Of a stretch of DNA of 8,175 bases, positions 1-6,949 are shown in pieces (position 1 is the first letter of the stretch; every line of letters begins with the position of its first letter). The translations under genes were made by a program, and so were the position numbers. The notes below the pieces were generated by a model. The model was not told the DNA's origin and made no database searches. It saw nothing but the letters and a program-made list of their open reading frames with translations. The DNA comes from Chromatiales bacterium (GTDB lineage: Bacteria > Pseudomonadota > Gammaproteobacteria > SZUA-140), in NCBI GenBank assembly GCA_031285245.1, contig JAITWN010000213.1, positions 1-8,175 of the forward strand, in the 5' to 3' direction.

Positions 1-188
1 CTGGTTGGGGGGGGGCCGTTTACCGTTTTCCTGGCCGGGTGGCGCGCCGCGGCCCCGCGCCATTAAAACGCGTACGGGCCACCGCCGGTCACCGTTTCGC
101 AGAGGACTCGCTTGCGGAGAGAGCGTAGCGAGGGGGGCGTAGCCGGTTGGGGAGAGGGCAATGTTAGTAGCGAGGACAGCATGCTTCC
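1..188. other. Left-edge region, end of an upstream gene not assignable
   Basis: This stretch probably holds the 3' end of an upstream gene plus a spacer, but I cannot fix a reading frame. All three plus-strand frames are open from the edge: frame 1 stops at 64-66 (peptide ending in WRAAAPRH), frame 3 at 126-128, and frame 2 at 140-142. None gives a peptide I recognise. A G9 run at 7-15 makes the frame uncertain in any case. Short inverted repeats are visible (41-46 with 56-61; 107-112 with 127-132), but neither is followed by a T run, so I do not call a terminator. No convincing promoter is visible ahead of the gene at 189. Confidence 0.3.
172..176 (+). promoter_or_regulatory. Probable ribosome binding site for the transferase gene
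   Basis: GAGGA lies 12 bases before the ATG at 189, which is rather long spacing. The in-frame stop TAG at 168-170 rules out any earlier start, and no GTG, TTG or ATG codon lies in frame between that stop and 189. The only close alternative is Met8 (ATG at 210), which has no Shine-Dalgarno sequence in front of it. An ATG at 181 is followed by a stop after two further codons. Confidence 0.4.
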
Positions 189-1238
189 ATGACGCTATGC
201 TATGGCGCCATGGCCGGTCTGCTTCTGATCATCGTTTGTACGTTCTGCATTAGCTGTGCGCTGACTCTTCTGCTCAGCCGGGCTGGTGCCCGCATGGGTA
301 TGCTGGATCATCCCAATGCGCGTTCTCTGCACGATACGCCGCGGCCGCGCACGGGCGGGCTTGCGATCTGGGCGGGGTGCCTGGCCGGGATTGCGGTTTT
401 ATCCGTGTTCTCTGGCACTCTGGCGATATCGCTGTGGCCAGCGGCTGCGCTTGCCGTCGTCGGTGTGGTTGCACTGATAGATGATCGTTCTCATGTGCCG
501 GCGTTGTGGCGTCTGCTGGTGCATGGCCTTGCCGCAGGGTTGTTGATTACAGGTGGATGGGAGCTCAGGGCGCTGCATCTACCGGGCTTCGATATCGCGC
601 TGGGTGCGGGTACTGGCATCGCGTTGACCATGCTCCTTGTGGTGTGGATGACCAATCTCTACAACTTCATGGACGGCATCGATGGGTTGGCGGGAGGCAT
701 GGCGGTGTGCGGTTTTGGCACGCTCGGCGTGCTCGGCCTGCTTGGCGGTGATGCGCATTACGCGGCTTTGTGCGCGATGATCGCGGCGGCAGCGGCGGGC
801 TTTTTGCTGTGGAATTTCCCACCCGCGCAGATTTTCATGGGTGATAGCGGTGCTGCGGTGCTTGGTTTGCTGGCGGCGCTGCTCTCGCTGATGGCAGATA
901 AAATAGGGCTTTTTCCGCTGTGGGTCGGTGTGCTGGTGTTTTCTCCTTTCGTGTTCGATGCCACGGTGACGGTGCTGCGCCGCGCTGCGCGCAGAGCACC
1001 AGTTTGGCAAGCGCATCGAGAGCATTATTATCAGCGTCTGGTGCAAACGGGCTGGACGCACCGGCGCGTAACGCTGTGCGCCTATGGCTTAATGCTGATC
1101 TGCGCGTTGGTTTCGGTGTTGGCGGTGCGGGCTACGCCAACAGGACAGTGGATGCTGATAGGTGCGCTCGCGCTACTGTTTTTATCAACGATAATCGCTA
1201 TTCGCCGCCGCGAGAGTCGCGTGCGGCCTTCGCGGTGA
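189..1238 (+). CDS. WecA/WbpL-type polyprenyl-phosphate sugar-1-phosphate transferase
   Basis: This is an integral membrane enzyme of the MraY/WecA superfamily (349 residues). The family transfers a HexNAc-1-phosphate from a UDP-sugar to undecaprenyl phosphate on the cytoplasmic face of the inner membrane, starting O-antigen or a related glycan. The protein is mostly hydrophobic with about ten membrane segments. Family landmarks are in order: LDHPNARSLH and TPRPRTGGLAI (residues 39-60), the Asp pair of DDR (98-100), NFMDGIDGLAGG (159-170) with the Mg-binding and catalytic Asp residues, FMGDSGA (216-222), and the cytoplasmic HREHYYQRL loop (276-284), which matches the His-rich loop that ends the active site. 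The following WbpM-like gene mirrors the wbpL-wbpM order at the end of Pseudomonas O-antigen loci, so WbpL is the closest guess. The sugar (GlcNAc, FucNAc or QuiNAc) cannot be read from the sequence. The gene looks intact. Confidence 0.9.
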   Translation: MTLCYGAMAGLLLIIVCTFCISCALTLLLSRAGARMGMLDHPNARSLHDTPRPRTGGLAIWAGCLAGIAVLSVFSGTLAISLWPAAALAVVGVVALIDDRSHVPALWRLLVHGLAAGLLITGGWELRALHLPGFDIALGAGTGIALTMLLVVWMTNLYNFMDGIDGLAGGMAVCGFGTLGVLGLLGGDAHYAALCAMIAAAAAGFLLWNFPPAQIFMGDSGAAVLGLLAALLSLMADKIGLFPLWVGVLVFSPFVFDATVTVLRRAARRAPVWQAHREHYYQRLVQTGWTHRRVTLCAYGLMLICALVSVLAVRATPTGQWMLIGALALLFLSTIIAIRRRESRVRPSR

Positions 1239-1325
1239 CGGATGCTGACAGAGCGCGGCGCCATGCAACCGCATCGCTCATCCTTGCGTCTGTATTGGTA
1301 CGAATTGCTGCGGGTGCGGCTCCGA

Positions 1326-1353
1326 TTAACATTGAAGCTTGGTTTGCTATACT
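1326..1353 (+). promoter_or_regulatory. Putative sigma-70 promoter for the dehydratase-galU pair
   Basis: A -35 hexamer TTAACA (1326-1331, 5 of 6 to consensus) and a -10 hexamer TATACT (1348-1353, 5 of 6) are separated by 16 bases. TG at 1345-1346 makes the -10 element extended. Transcription would begin near 1360. It lies in the 132-base gap after the transferase gene, so the dehydratase and galU could be expressed apart from the upstream genes. This call rests on sequence match only. Confidence 0.5.
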
Positions 1354-1370
1354 GAGCGCCTGATGCGATC

Positions 1371-3305
1371 GTGGGGAAGGTCCTTCGTGGCAAAACAAAC
1401 TGGAGCGCTGATTTGACGCTGTGGTATGCAGGAGGCTTCGCTAGCAGACGAAGCCTGGCCGTCGTTGCTCACGATATCCTCATCGTCGCTGCGGCGTGGT
1501 TGCTGGTCTATCTCGCCCGTTTTGATTTCGGTGTTACTCCTACTGGTTGGATTTCTTTCTGGCGCTCTCTGCCATTTGTGCTGCTGGGGCAGGGCGCTGT
1601 GCTCTGGTATTGCGGTCTTTATCGCGGCATTTGGCGTTTTTCCAGCATCCTTGATGCCTGGAACATCGTACGCGCCGCGGTGCTTGGTGTGCTCGCCATT
1701 GCGCTACTGCTGTTCCTGTTCAATCGTTTGGAAGGTGTGCCGCGTACGGTGCTTGCAGCCTATCCGGTCTGTTTGATTTTGCTGCTGGGTGGGCCGCGGC
1801 TGCTCTATCGCGTATGGAGCGAACACGGGTTTGCGCTGTTCAATCATGGTGAATTCAAACGCGTGCTGATTCTCGGTGCTGGCCGCGCTGGTGAAGCGCT
1901 CGCGCGCGATATGCGCCGCGATGCGCGCTATGATCCCGTCGCCTTTCTCGATGACCAGGTCAGTCTGCTCGGCTCAAAACTGCACGGGGCGCCAGTGATC
2001 GGCACCATCGCGCAGCTTCCCGAGGTGGTCGCTGAACTCAAGATTGATCTGGTAATCATCGCCATCCCTTCGACCAATAACGCTAACATGCGGCGCATCG
2101 TCGAGATCTGCGAGCGCTGCGAGGTGCCGTTCCGAACCCTGCCGCGTTTCCATGATCTGTCTGCTGGCGAAGTGAGCGTGGCGGAGCTGCGCGAGGTCAA
2201 CATCGAAGATTTGCTCGGGCGCGATGCAGTAATTCTCGACTGGCGTCGCATCGGTGCTTACGCGATTGGCCGCACTATTTTGGTCAGCGGCGCCGGTGGC
2301 TCCATCGGCTCGGAGCTGTGTCGCCAGATTGCCCGTTTCAAACCGGCGATGCTGGTGCTCTTTGAAAGCAATGAGTGCAATCTGTTTTATATCGAAGCTG
2401 AGCTGCGCACCAAATACCCTGAGCTGATGGTATGCGCCTTCCTCGGTGATGTGCGCGATGCGAGTGCTGTTGCCCGGGCTTTTGAGAAATTCCGCCCCGA
2501 CATGGTGTTTCACGCCGCGGCTTATAAGCATGTGCCCATGCTCGAATTCAATCTGCGCGAAGCGGTGCGCAACAACGTCGTTGGTACCCGCATCATGGCG
2601 AGCGCAGCGCATGATTATGGTTGCCGCACTTTCGTCATGATCTCAACCGACAAGGCGGTCAACTCGAATAACGTCATGGGCGCGACCAAGCGCATTGCCG
2701 AGCTGTGCTGCCAGGCGCAGCGCAGGCGTTCGCGGACGCGTTTCATCACTGTGCGTTTTGGCAACGTGCTTGGCTCTGCTGGCAGTGTGGTGCCGCTGTT
2801 TCAGGAGCAAATTCGCGCTGGCGGGCCAGTAACTGTCACTCATCCCGATATGGTGCGCTACTTCATGACCATCCCCGAGGCGGCGCAGCTCATCATGCAG
2901 GCGGCGGCCATGGGTGAGGGCGGCGAGACTTTCGTGCTTGATATGGGGGATCCAGTGCGTATCACCTATCTTGCCGAGCAGATGATCCGGCTATCGGGGA
3001 AAACGCCAGGAGTCGACGTCAAGATTGTTTACACTGCGCTGCGTCCAGGCGAAAAGCTGGCCGAAGAGCTCTTCCATCAGGATGAAGAGCGGGTGCAGAC
3101 CAGCCATAGCCAGCTCATTCTGGCGCGCGCGCCGGATAACGAGCGCCCCGATTTGATGGAGGATCTGCGCGCTCTTGAGGCCGCAGTGGAGGCGTACGAT
3201 GACAATGCCATCGTGCGCCTTATGGAAAAACTTGTTCCGCCGATAGCGAAGCACCGACCCGTACAGCAAAAAGTGGTCCCCATCGAATTGGCGAAAAAAG
3301 CATGA
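1371..3305 (+). CDS. wbpM: WbpM/CapD/FlaA1-family nucleotide-sugar 4,6-dehydratase, membrane-anchored
   Basis: The family converts UDP-GlcNAc to the 4-keto-6-deoxy sugar used for QuiNAc, FucNAc or bacillosamine. At 644 residues it matches the long membrane form (Pseudomonas WbpM is about 665). Four membrane segments (about 29-50, 66-84, 100-118, 126-141) are followed by an N-terminal Rossmann-like domain with GAGRAG at 169-174, then the extended SDR catalytic domain. The SDR domain has GAGGSIGSE at 307-315, HAAAYKHVP at 381-389, STDKAV at 425-430 and NVMGATKR at 434-441. Met436 sits where classical SDRs have the catalytic Tyr, with Lys440 four residues on; this Met-x-x-x-Lys form is usual for the subfamily. 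LRPGEKLAEEL (557-567) is also typical. The start is uncertain: GTG 1371 has no clear Shine-Dalgarno sequence, whereas in-frame TTG 1413 (630 residues) has GGAG at 1402-1405 with 7-base spacing. The stop overlaps galU. The wbpM symbol is by family and context. Confidence 0.93.
   Translation: MGKVLRGKTNWSADLTLWYAGGFASRRSLAVVAHDILIVAAAWLLVYLARFDFGVTPTGWISFWRSLPFVLLGQGAVLWYCGLYRGIWRFSSILDAWNIVRAAVLGVLAIALLLFLFNRLEGVPRTVLAAYPVCLILLLGGPRLLYRVWSEHGFALFNHGEFKRVLILGAGRAGEALARDMRRDARYDPVAFLDDQVSLLGSKLHGAPVIGTIAQLPEVVAELKIDLVIIAIPSTNNANMRRIVEICERCEVPFRTLPRFHDLSAGEVSVAELREVNIEDLLGRDAVILDWRRIGAYAIGRTILVSGAGGSIGSELCRQIARFKPAMLVLFESNECNLFYIEAELRTKYPELMVCAFLGDVRDASAVARAFEKFRPDMVFHAAAYKHVPMLEFNLREAVRNNVVGTRIMASAAHDYGCRTFVMISTDKAVNSNNVMGATKRIAELCCQAQRRRSRTRFITVRFGNVLGSAGSVVPLFQEQIRAGGPVTVTHPDMVRYFMTIPEAAQLIMQAAAMGEGGETFVLDMGDPVRITYLAEQMIRLSGKTPGVDVKIVYTALRPGEKLAEELFHQDEERVQTSHSQLILARAPDNERPDLMEDLRALEAAVEAYDDNAIVRLMEKLVPPIAKHRPVQQKVVPIELAKKA
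1402..1415 (+). promoter_or_regulatory. Alternative ribosome binding site and TTG start of the dehydratase
   Basis: GGAG (1402-1405) stands 7 bases before an in-frame TTG (1413-1415). The GTG at 1371 would lie only about 11 bases from the predicted transcript start and has no Shine-Dalgarno sequence. The TTG start removes 14 poorly conserved residues and leaves the first membrane segment intact, so it may be the real start. Confidence 0.4.
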
Positions 3306-4186
3306 CGACTCCTCGGATTACCAAGGCTGTTTTCCCTGTGGCTGGCATGGGTACGCGGTTTTTGCCCGCGACCAAAGCCAACCCCAAGGAAATGCTGCCA
3401 GTGGTCGATAAGCCGCTGATCCAGTATGCGGCGGAAGAAGCCATTTCAGCTGGTATCACGCACCTGGTATTTGTCACCAGCAGCGCTAAGCGCGCCATCG
3501 AAGATCACTTCGACAAGAATTACGAACTCGAAGCCGAGCTCAAGGCGCGTGACAAGCGCGCACTGCTCAAGCTGGTGCAGGACATTCTGCCCAAGGGTGT
3601 GTCGTGCACCTACATCCGCCAGCCCGAAGCACTTGGCCTTGGCCATGCCGTGCTCTGCGCGCGCCCGGTGATCGGAAATGATCCCTTTGCTGTCATCCTC
3701 GCTGACGACCTGATCGACGATGGTGAAAAAGGCTGCATCGAGCAGATGTGCCGACAGTTCACAACGCATGGTTGCAGTTTGCTCGGCGTGGAAGAAGTCG
3801 AGCGCTCCGAGACCGACAAATACGGCATCATCAAAGCCGAGCCGATGGGCGAACGACTCTACGAAGCACGTAGCATCGTGGAAAAGCCCGCGCCGGACAA
3901 AGCGCCATCGACCCTCGCCGTAGTGGGGCGCTATGTGCTTACACCGCGTATCTTCCATTTCCTTGAAAACCTCGGCGCAGGTGCGGGCGGTGAGATCCAG
4001 CTCACTGACGCCATCGCCGGACTGATGGGCGAAGAAAAAGTGCTCGGTTATGAATTCGAAGGCCGACGCTATGACTGCGGCAGCAAGCTCGGTTACCTCC
4101 AGGCCACCGTGGAATACGCCCTCAAACACCCCGAGCTGAAAGATCCGTTCAAGGCTTATCTTAGCCAACACTGCATTACACGCTGA
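3302..4186 (+). CDS. galU: UTP-glucose-1-phosphate uridylyltransferase
   Basis: GalU makes UDP-glucose and pyrophosphate from UTP and glucose-1-phosphate in the cytoplasm, supplying LPS core, O-antigen and other glycans. The 294 residues are close to E. coli GalU (302). Family motifs are complete: the nucleotide-binding loop AGMGTRF (14-20) with Lys29 in PKEML, LADDLID (133-139) with the metal-site Asp, VEKP (193-196), GRYVLTP (209-215), GEIQLTDAI (230-238) and YDCGSKLGYL (257-266). The ATG at 3302 overlaps the stop of the dehydratase gene as ATGA. There is no strong Shine-Dalgarno sequence (only an A-rich stretch precedes the ATG), so translation is probably coupled to the upstream gene. Position in a polysaccharide block fits the role. 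The gene looks intact and ordinary. A transcript ending at the 4422-4462 hairpin would carry a 3' tail of about 275 bases. Confidence 0.97.
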   Translation: MTTPRITKAVFPVAGMGTRFLPATKANPKEMLPVVDKPLIQYAAEEAISAGITHLVFVTSSAKRAIEDHFDKNYELEAELKARDKRALLKLVQDILPKGVSCTYIRQPEALGLGHAVLCARPVIGNDPFAVILADDLIDDGEKGCIEQMCRQFTTHGCSLLGVEEVERSETDKYGIIKAEPMGERLYEARSIVEKPAPDKAPSTLAVVGRYVLTPRIFHFLENLGAGAGGEIQLTDAIAGLMGEEKVLGYEFEGRRYDCGSKLGYLQATVEYALKHPELKDPFKAYLSQHCITR

Positions 4187-4421
4187 AATTGCGCTGGCTT
4201 CTTTCCTGAGGCCAGTTCGGCATTCTCCCGCAGTACTCTTCCAGCCACGCATTCATGCGCGTTACCACGCATGATTCGGATGATTGGTTACATTCGCAGA
4301 AGATCGAGTGTCATACGAAAGCGAATCATCTGCCCGATAATCACGATGTGGTTGCCAGCTGTACTTACTGGGTTCGAGCGTTTTCGCATCTCTATTTTGG
4401 CGGGGCTTCTCGTTCTTGAAT
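4187..4421. other. Geneless gap between galU and the shared terminator
   Basis: No recognisable gene, tRNA or mobile element lies in these 235 bases. A weak inverted pair, ATGATTCG (4271-4278) with CGAATCAT (4322-4329), is separated by 43 bases. The open frames across the gap are short and match no family I know. If galU transcripts run to the hairpin, this is the galU 3' untranslated region. Confidence 0.6.
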
Positions 4422-4462
4422 AAAAAAGCGGGGAATCCATTATCGGATTCCCCGCTTTTTTT
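4422..4462. terminator. Bidirectional intrinsic terminator shared by galU and rne
   Basis: A perfect 11-base-pair stem (GCGGGGAATCC at 4428-4438 with GGATTCCCCGC at 4445-4455) encloses a 6-base loop. It is flanked by A6 (4422-4427) and T7 (4456-4462), so the A and T runs can extend the stem. Each strand therefore has a G+C-rich hairpin followed by a U tract. On the minus strand it begins 28 bases after the rne stop codon. On the plus strand it is the first good terminator after galU, about 240 bases downstream. Confidence 0.93.
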
Positions 4463-4483
4463 ATTTGAAAAGTGCTGAAAACT

Positions 4484-6949
4484 TCAGGCGTTTTCGCCTG
4501 CGCCTCCATCGGTTCCGGTCGCTCTTTCTCTCTCCATCGGCGCTGGCTTGGGCTCTACTACTTGCCTTGCTTCTGCCGGTTTTGATTCTACAGGCGCTGC
4601 GTGCGCTACGGCTGAATGCAGTGGGTTTTGCGGGAAATCCGGTTTCATCGCTGCTGCGGTAGCTGGTGGTGGGGTGGTGCCGTTGTTTTCCACTGGGCGT
4701 GGCAGGGGGCGGACGTCGATGTTTTCCAAGGCGCTGCTGCTGGTGGAAATTGCGGTGTCGTTGGCGGCGTCGGCGTTGATGGCGCCTTCCTGCTGACGAC
4801 GAGCTTCACCGCCACGGCCGCGGCCGCGACGGCGGCGACGGGAGCGGCCAGTGCCAGTGCTTTGCTGTTCGCCTTCGGCGCGCGGTTGCTGATCTTGCGG
4901 AGCTTGGTTTACAGCCTGCTGCGCAGATTGTTGTTGCGTGTTGCGTGGCTCGCGTGGTTCACGCGGTTCGCTGCGTGGCTCCCGAGGTTCGCGCGGTTCA
5001 CGTTGCTGCTGGCCGCCGCGTGGTTCGGCGGGGCGGCGTGGTTGTTGCTGGTTGTTTGGCGCGCTCTGGTTGCTGGCTTGATTGTTTTGGCCGCCACTTG
5101 CTTGCTGTTCTTCGCGTCGTGGACGGTTGTTGCCACCACGGCCGCCGCTACTGCGACGCCGCTCCTGACTTGGGCGCTGACGCTCCTGGCTGGGTTCGCG
5201 TTCTTCGCGCCGGCTTGGTTGGGGGGGGGCGGACTCTGCGCTTTCAGGTGTGCCGAACAGCGAAGAAAACAGTTGGCGGATGAAGCCGCCGCTGCGTTTT
5301 TCCGGCGCTTGCACGGTGTCGCGCGGCGTGATCACGGGCGGTGCGGGGCGATCATTGGCGCCGACGCGAACGAGCGGTGTTTCGCCAGACAGGCGCGGTT
5401 GATTGAGTGGCAGAGGTTCGCTTTGCGCGGAGATTTCATGTGCGAGCTCATAGCTCGCTTTGTCATTGATCTGATTATCGTCGCTGCGCACGCGCGTGAC
5501 TTCGTAGCGCGGTGTTTCGAGCGTGGTGTTGGCGATCAACATAATGCGCACGCCCTGGCGTTTTTCGATGCGGATGATGTTTTCGCGCTTTTCGTTGAGC
5601 AGGTAAGTGGCGACGTTCACCGGCAACTGAACGTGGATACGTCCGGTGTTGTCTTTCATCGCTTCTTCTTCGATCACGCGCAGGATGGAGAGGGCGAGTG
5701 ATTCGACGTTGCGAATGCTGCCAAGGCCGTTGCAACGCGGGCAACTGCTTTGGCTCGATTCGCCGAGTGAGGCGCGTAGGCGTTGGCGCGACATTTCGAG
5801 CAGGCCGAAGCGCGAGATACGGCCCATCTGCACGCGGGCGCGGTCATTTTTGAGCGCTTCTTTGAGGCGGTTTTCCACTTCGCGCTGATTGCGCGCCGGC
5901 GTCATGTCGATGAAGTCGATGACGACCAGACCACCGAGGTCACGCAAACGCAATTGACGGGCGATTTCGTCAGCGGCTTCGAGGTTGGTTTGCAGCGCGG
6001 TTTCTTCGATGTCACCGCCCTTAGTGGCGCGGCTGGAGTTGATGTCGATGGCGGTCAGCGCTTCGGTGCGATCGATGACGATGGCGCCGCCCGAGGGTAG
6101 ACGCAGTTCGTGCTGGAACGCGGCTTCGATCTGGCTTTCGATTTGGAAACGCGTGAAGAGTGGCGTTTCTTCCTGATAGAGCTTCAGCTTGCTGAGGTGC
6201 TGCGGCATGATCTGCTGCATAAATTCATGCGCGCGATGATAGGTCGCTTCGTCATCGATCAGCAGTTCGCCGATGTTGGGGCGAAGGTAGTCGCGGATGG
6301 CGCGAATGATGATGTCGCTTTCCTGATAGATCAGCACCGGTGCTTTGCCAGCTTCATTGGCCGATTCGATGGCTTTCCACAGCCAGACCAGGTAGTCGAG
6401 GTCCCACTGGATTTCTTCGGCGCTGCGGCCGATGCCAGCGGTGCGCACGATGACGCCCATGCCTTCGGGGACGTCGAGCTCGCTCATGGCTTCGCGCAGG
6501 TCGCTGCGTTCTTCACCTTCGATGCGGCGCGAGATGCCGCCTGCGCGCGGGTTGTTAGGCATCAGTACCAGATAGCGTCCGGCGAGACTGATGAAGGTGG
6601 TGAGCGCGGCACCTTTGTTGCCACGTTCTTCCTTGGCAACTTGCACCATCAGTTCCTGACCTTCCCTGAGGGCGTCGCGGATTTCGACGCGTTTGCCGGC
6701 TTCGGCAGGAGTGTGGAAGAGGGCGGGCGTGACTTCTTTCAGCGGCAGAAAGCCGTGACGATCGGAACCGTAATCGACGAAGGCGGCCTCCAGGCTGGGC
6801 TCAACCCGGGTGATACGGCCTTTATAGATATTGGATTTTTTCTGCTCGCGTGAAGGTGTCTCGATGTCGAGATCATAAAGATACTGGCCATCAACCAGTG
6901 CAATGCGCAGCTCTTCCGGCTGCGTCGCGTTGATCAACATTCTTTTCAT
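4484..6949 (-). CDS. rne: Ribonuclease E
   Basis: RNase E is the essential endonuclease that starts mRNA decay and processes rRNA and tRNA precursors, and it is the core of the membrane-attached degradosome. The catalytic half (1 to about 510) aligns closely with E. coli Rne. It has an S1 domain (about 36-118) with Phe57 and Phe67, the 5'-monophosphate sensor VRT with Arg169 and Thr170, catalytic AIDINS with Asp302 and Asn304, Asp345 in VIDFIDMTP, and the zinc-link CPRC at Cys403 and Cys406, which joins protomers into the tetramer. Next comes a probable membrane-binding amphipathic helix (GFIRQLFSSLFG, 555-566), then a disordered Arg/Gln/Pro-rich scaffold with EPR repeats (650-669) and an RNA-binding-like RSRRRRRGRGRGG (702-714). 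The total of 821 residues is shorter than E. coli (1061), and I see no C-terminal PNPase-binding motif like the E. coli one. The start is ATG 6949: AAGGA lies 9 bases upstream and the protein then begins MKRMLINATQ, as in E. coli. The in-frame TTG at 6958 abuts that site. Confidence 0.97.
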   Translation of the reverse strand: MKRMLINATQPEELRIALVDGQYLYDLDIETPSREQKKSNIYKGRITRVEPSLEAAFVDYGSDRHGFLPLKEVTPALFHTPAEAGKRVEIRDALREGQELMVQVAKEERGNKGAALTTFISLAGRYLVLMPNNPRAGGISRRIEGEERSDLREAMSELDVPEGMGVIVRTAGIGRSAEEIQWDLDYLVWLWKAIESANEAGKAPVLIYQESDIIIRAIRDYLRPNIGELLIDDEATYHRAHEFMQQIMPQHLSKLKLYQEETPLFTRFQIESQIEAAFQHELRLPSGGAIVIDRTEALTAIDINSSRATKGGDIEETALQTNLEAADEIARQLRLRDLGGLVVIDFIDMTPARNQREVENRLKEALKNDRARVQMGRISRFGLLEMSRQRLRASLGESSQSSCPRCNGLGSIRNVESLALSILRVIEEEAMKDNTGRIHVQLPVNVATYLLNEKRENIIRIEKRQGVRIMLIANTTLETPRYEVTRVRSDDNQINDKASYELAHEISAQSEPLPLNQPRLSGETPLVRVGANDRPAPPVITPRDTVQAPEKRSGGFIRQLFSSLFGTPESAESAPPQPSRREEREPSQERQRPSQERRRSSGGRGGNNRPRREEQQASGGQNNQASNQSAPNNQQQPRRPAEPRGGQQQREPREPREPRSEPREPREPRNTQQQSAQQAVNQAPQDQQPRAEGEQQSTGTGRSRRRRRGRGRGGEARRQQEGAINADAANDTAISTSSSALENIDVRPLPRPVENNGTTPPPATAAAMKPDFPQNPLHSAVAHAAPVESKPAEARQVVEPKPAPMERERATGTDGGAGENA
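4940..5002 (-). repeat. Tandem EPR-type repeats within the rne scaffold
   Basis: Residues 650-670 of RNase E contain EPR repeated six times in two blocks (EPREPREPR, Ser, EPREPREPR). At DNA level the period is 9 bases with a higher 30-base unit, and codons vary between copies. The segment alternates acidic and basic residues and should be disordered. Confidence 0.8.
5221..5229 (-). repeat. C9 homopolymer inside the rne coding sequence
   Basis: Nine consecutive C on the coding strand (G on the plus strand) encode Ala574-Pro575-Pro576 and the first base of Gln577. This is just after the membrane-binding helix and before the scaffold. Runs this long are prone to polymerase slippage. The reading frame through the run is consistent with a normal scaffold in the sequence given. 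Confidence 0.9.

Noticed and set aside
41..61. A G+C-rich hairpin (GGCGCG with CGCGCC) considered as a terminator of the upstream gene.
   Set aside because: No T run follows on either strand, so it does not look like an intrinsic terminator.
161..256. A short frame starting at ATG 161 with a good upstream GGAGAGGG sequence.
   Set aside because: It encodes only about 31 codons without similarity and overlaps the start of the well-supported transferase gene in another frame.
1242..1355. A 37-codon frame between the transferase and dehydratase genes, ending within the promoter candidate.
   Set aside because: It has no ribosome binding site, and its Leu/Arg-rich low-complexity peptide matches no known family.
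3446..4252. A 268-codon open frame on the minus strand opposite galU.
   Set aside because: galU is intact with all family motifs; the antisense product resembles nothing and arises from codon bias.
4364..4380. A GGTTCGA sequence resembling a tRNA T-loop.
   Set aside because: There is no flanking T-stem, acceptor stem or anticodon arm, so it is not a tRNA.
4616..5701. A 361-codon open frame on the plus strand opposite the rne scaffold, and others at 5783-6100 and 6110-6853.
   Set aside because: They are antisense to a clearly conserved rne. Their composition (runs of Ala, Leu, Trp, Phe) is what the complement of Arg/Gln/Pro-rich codons gives, and they carry no recognisable domain.
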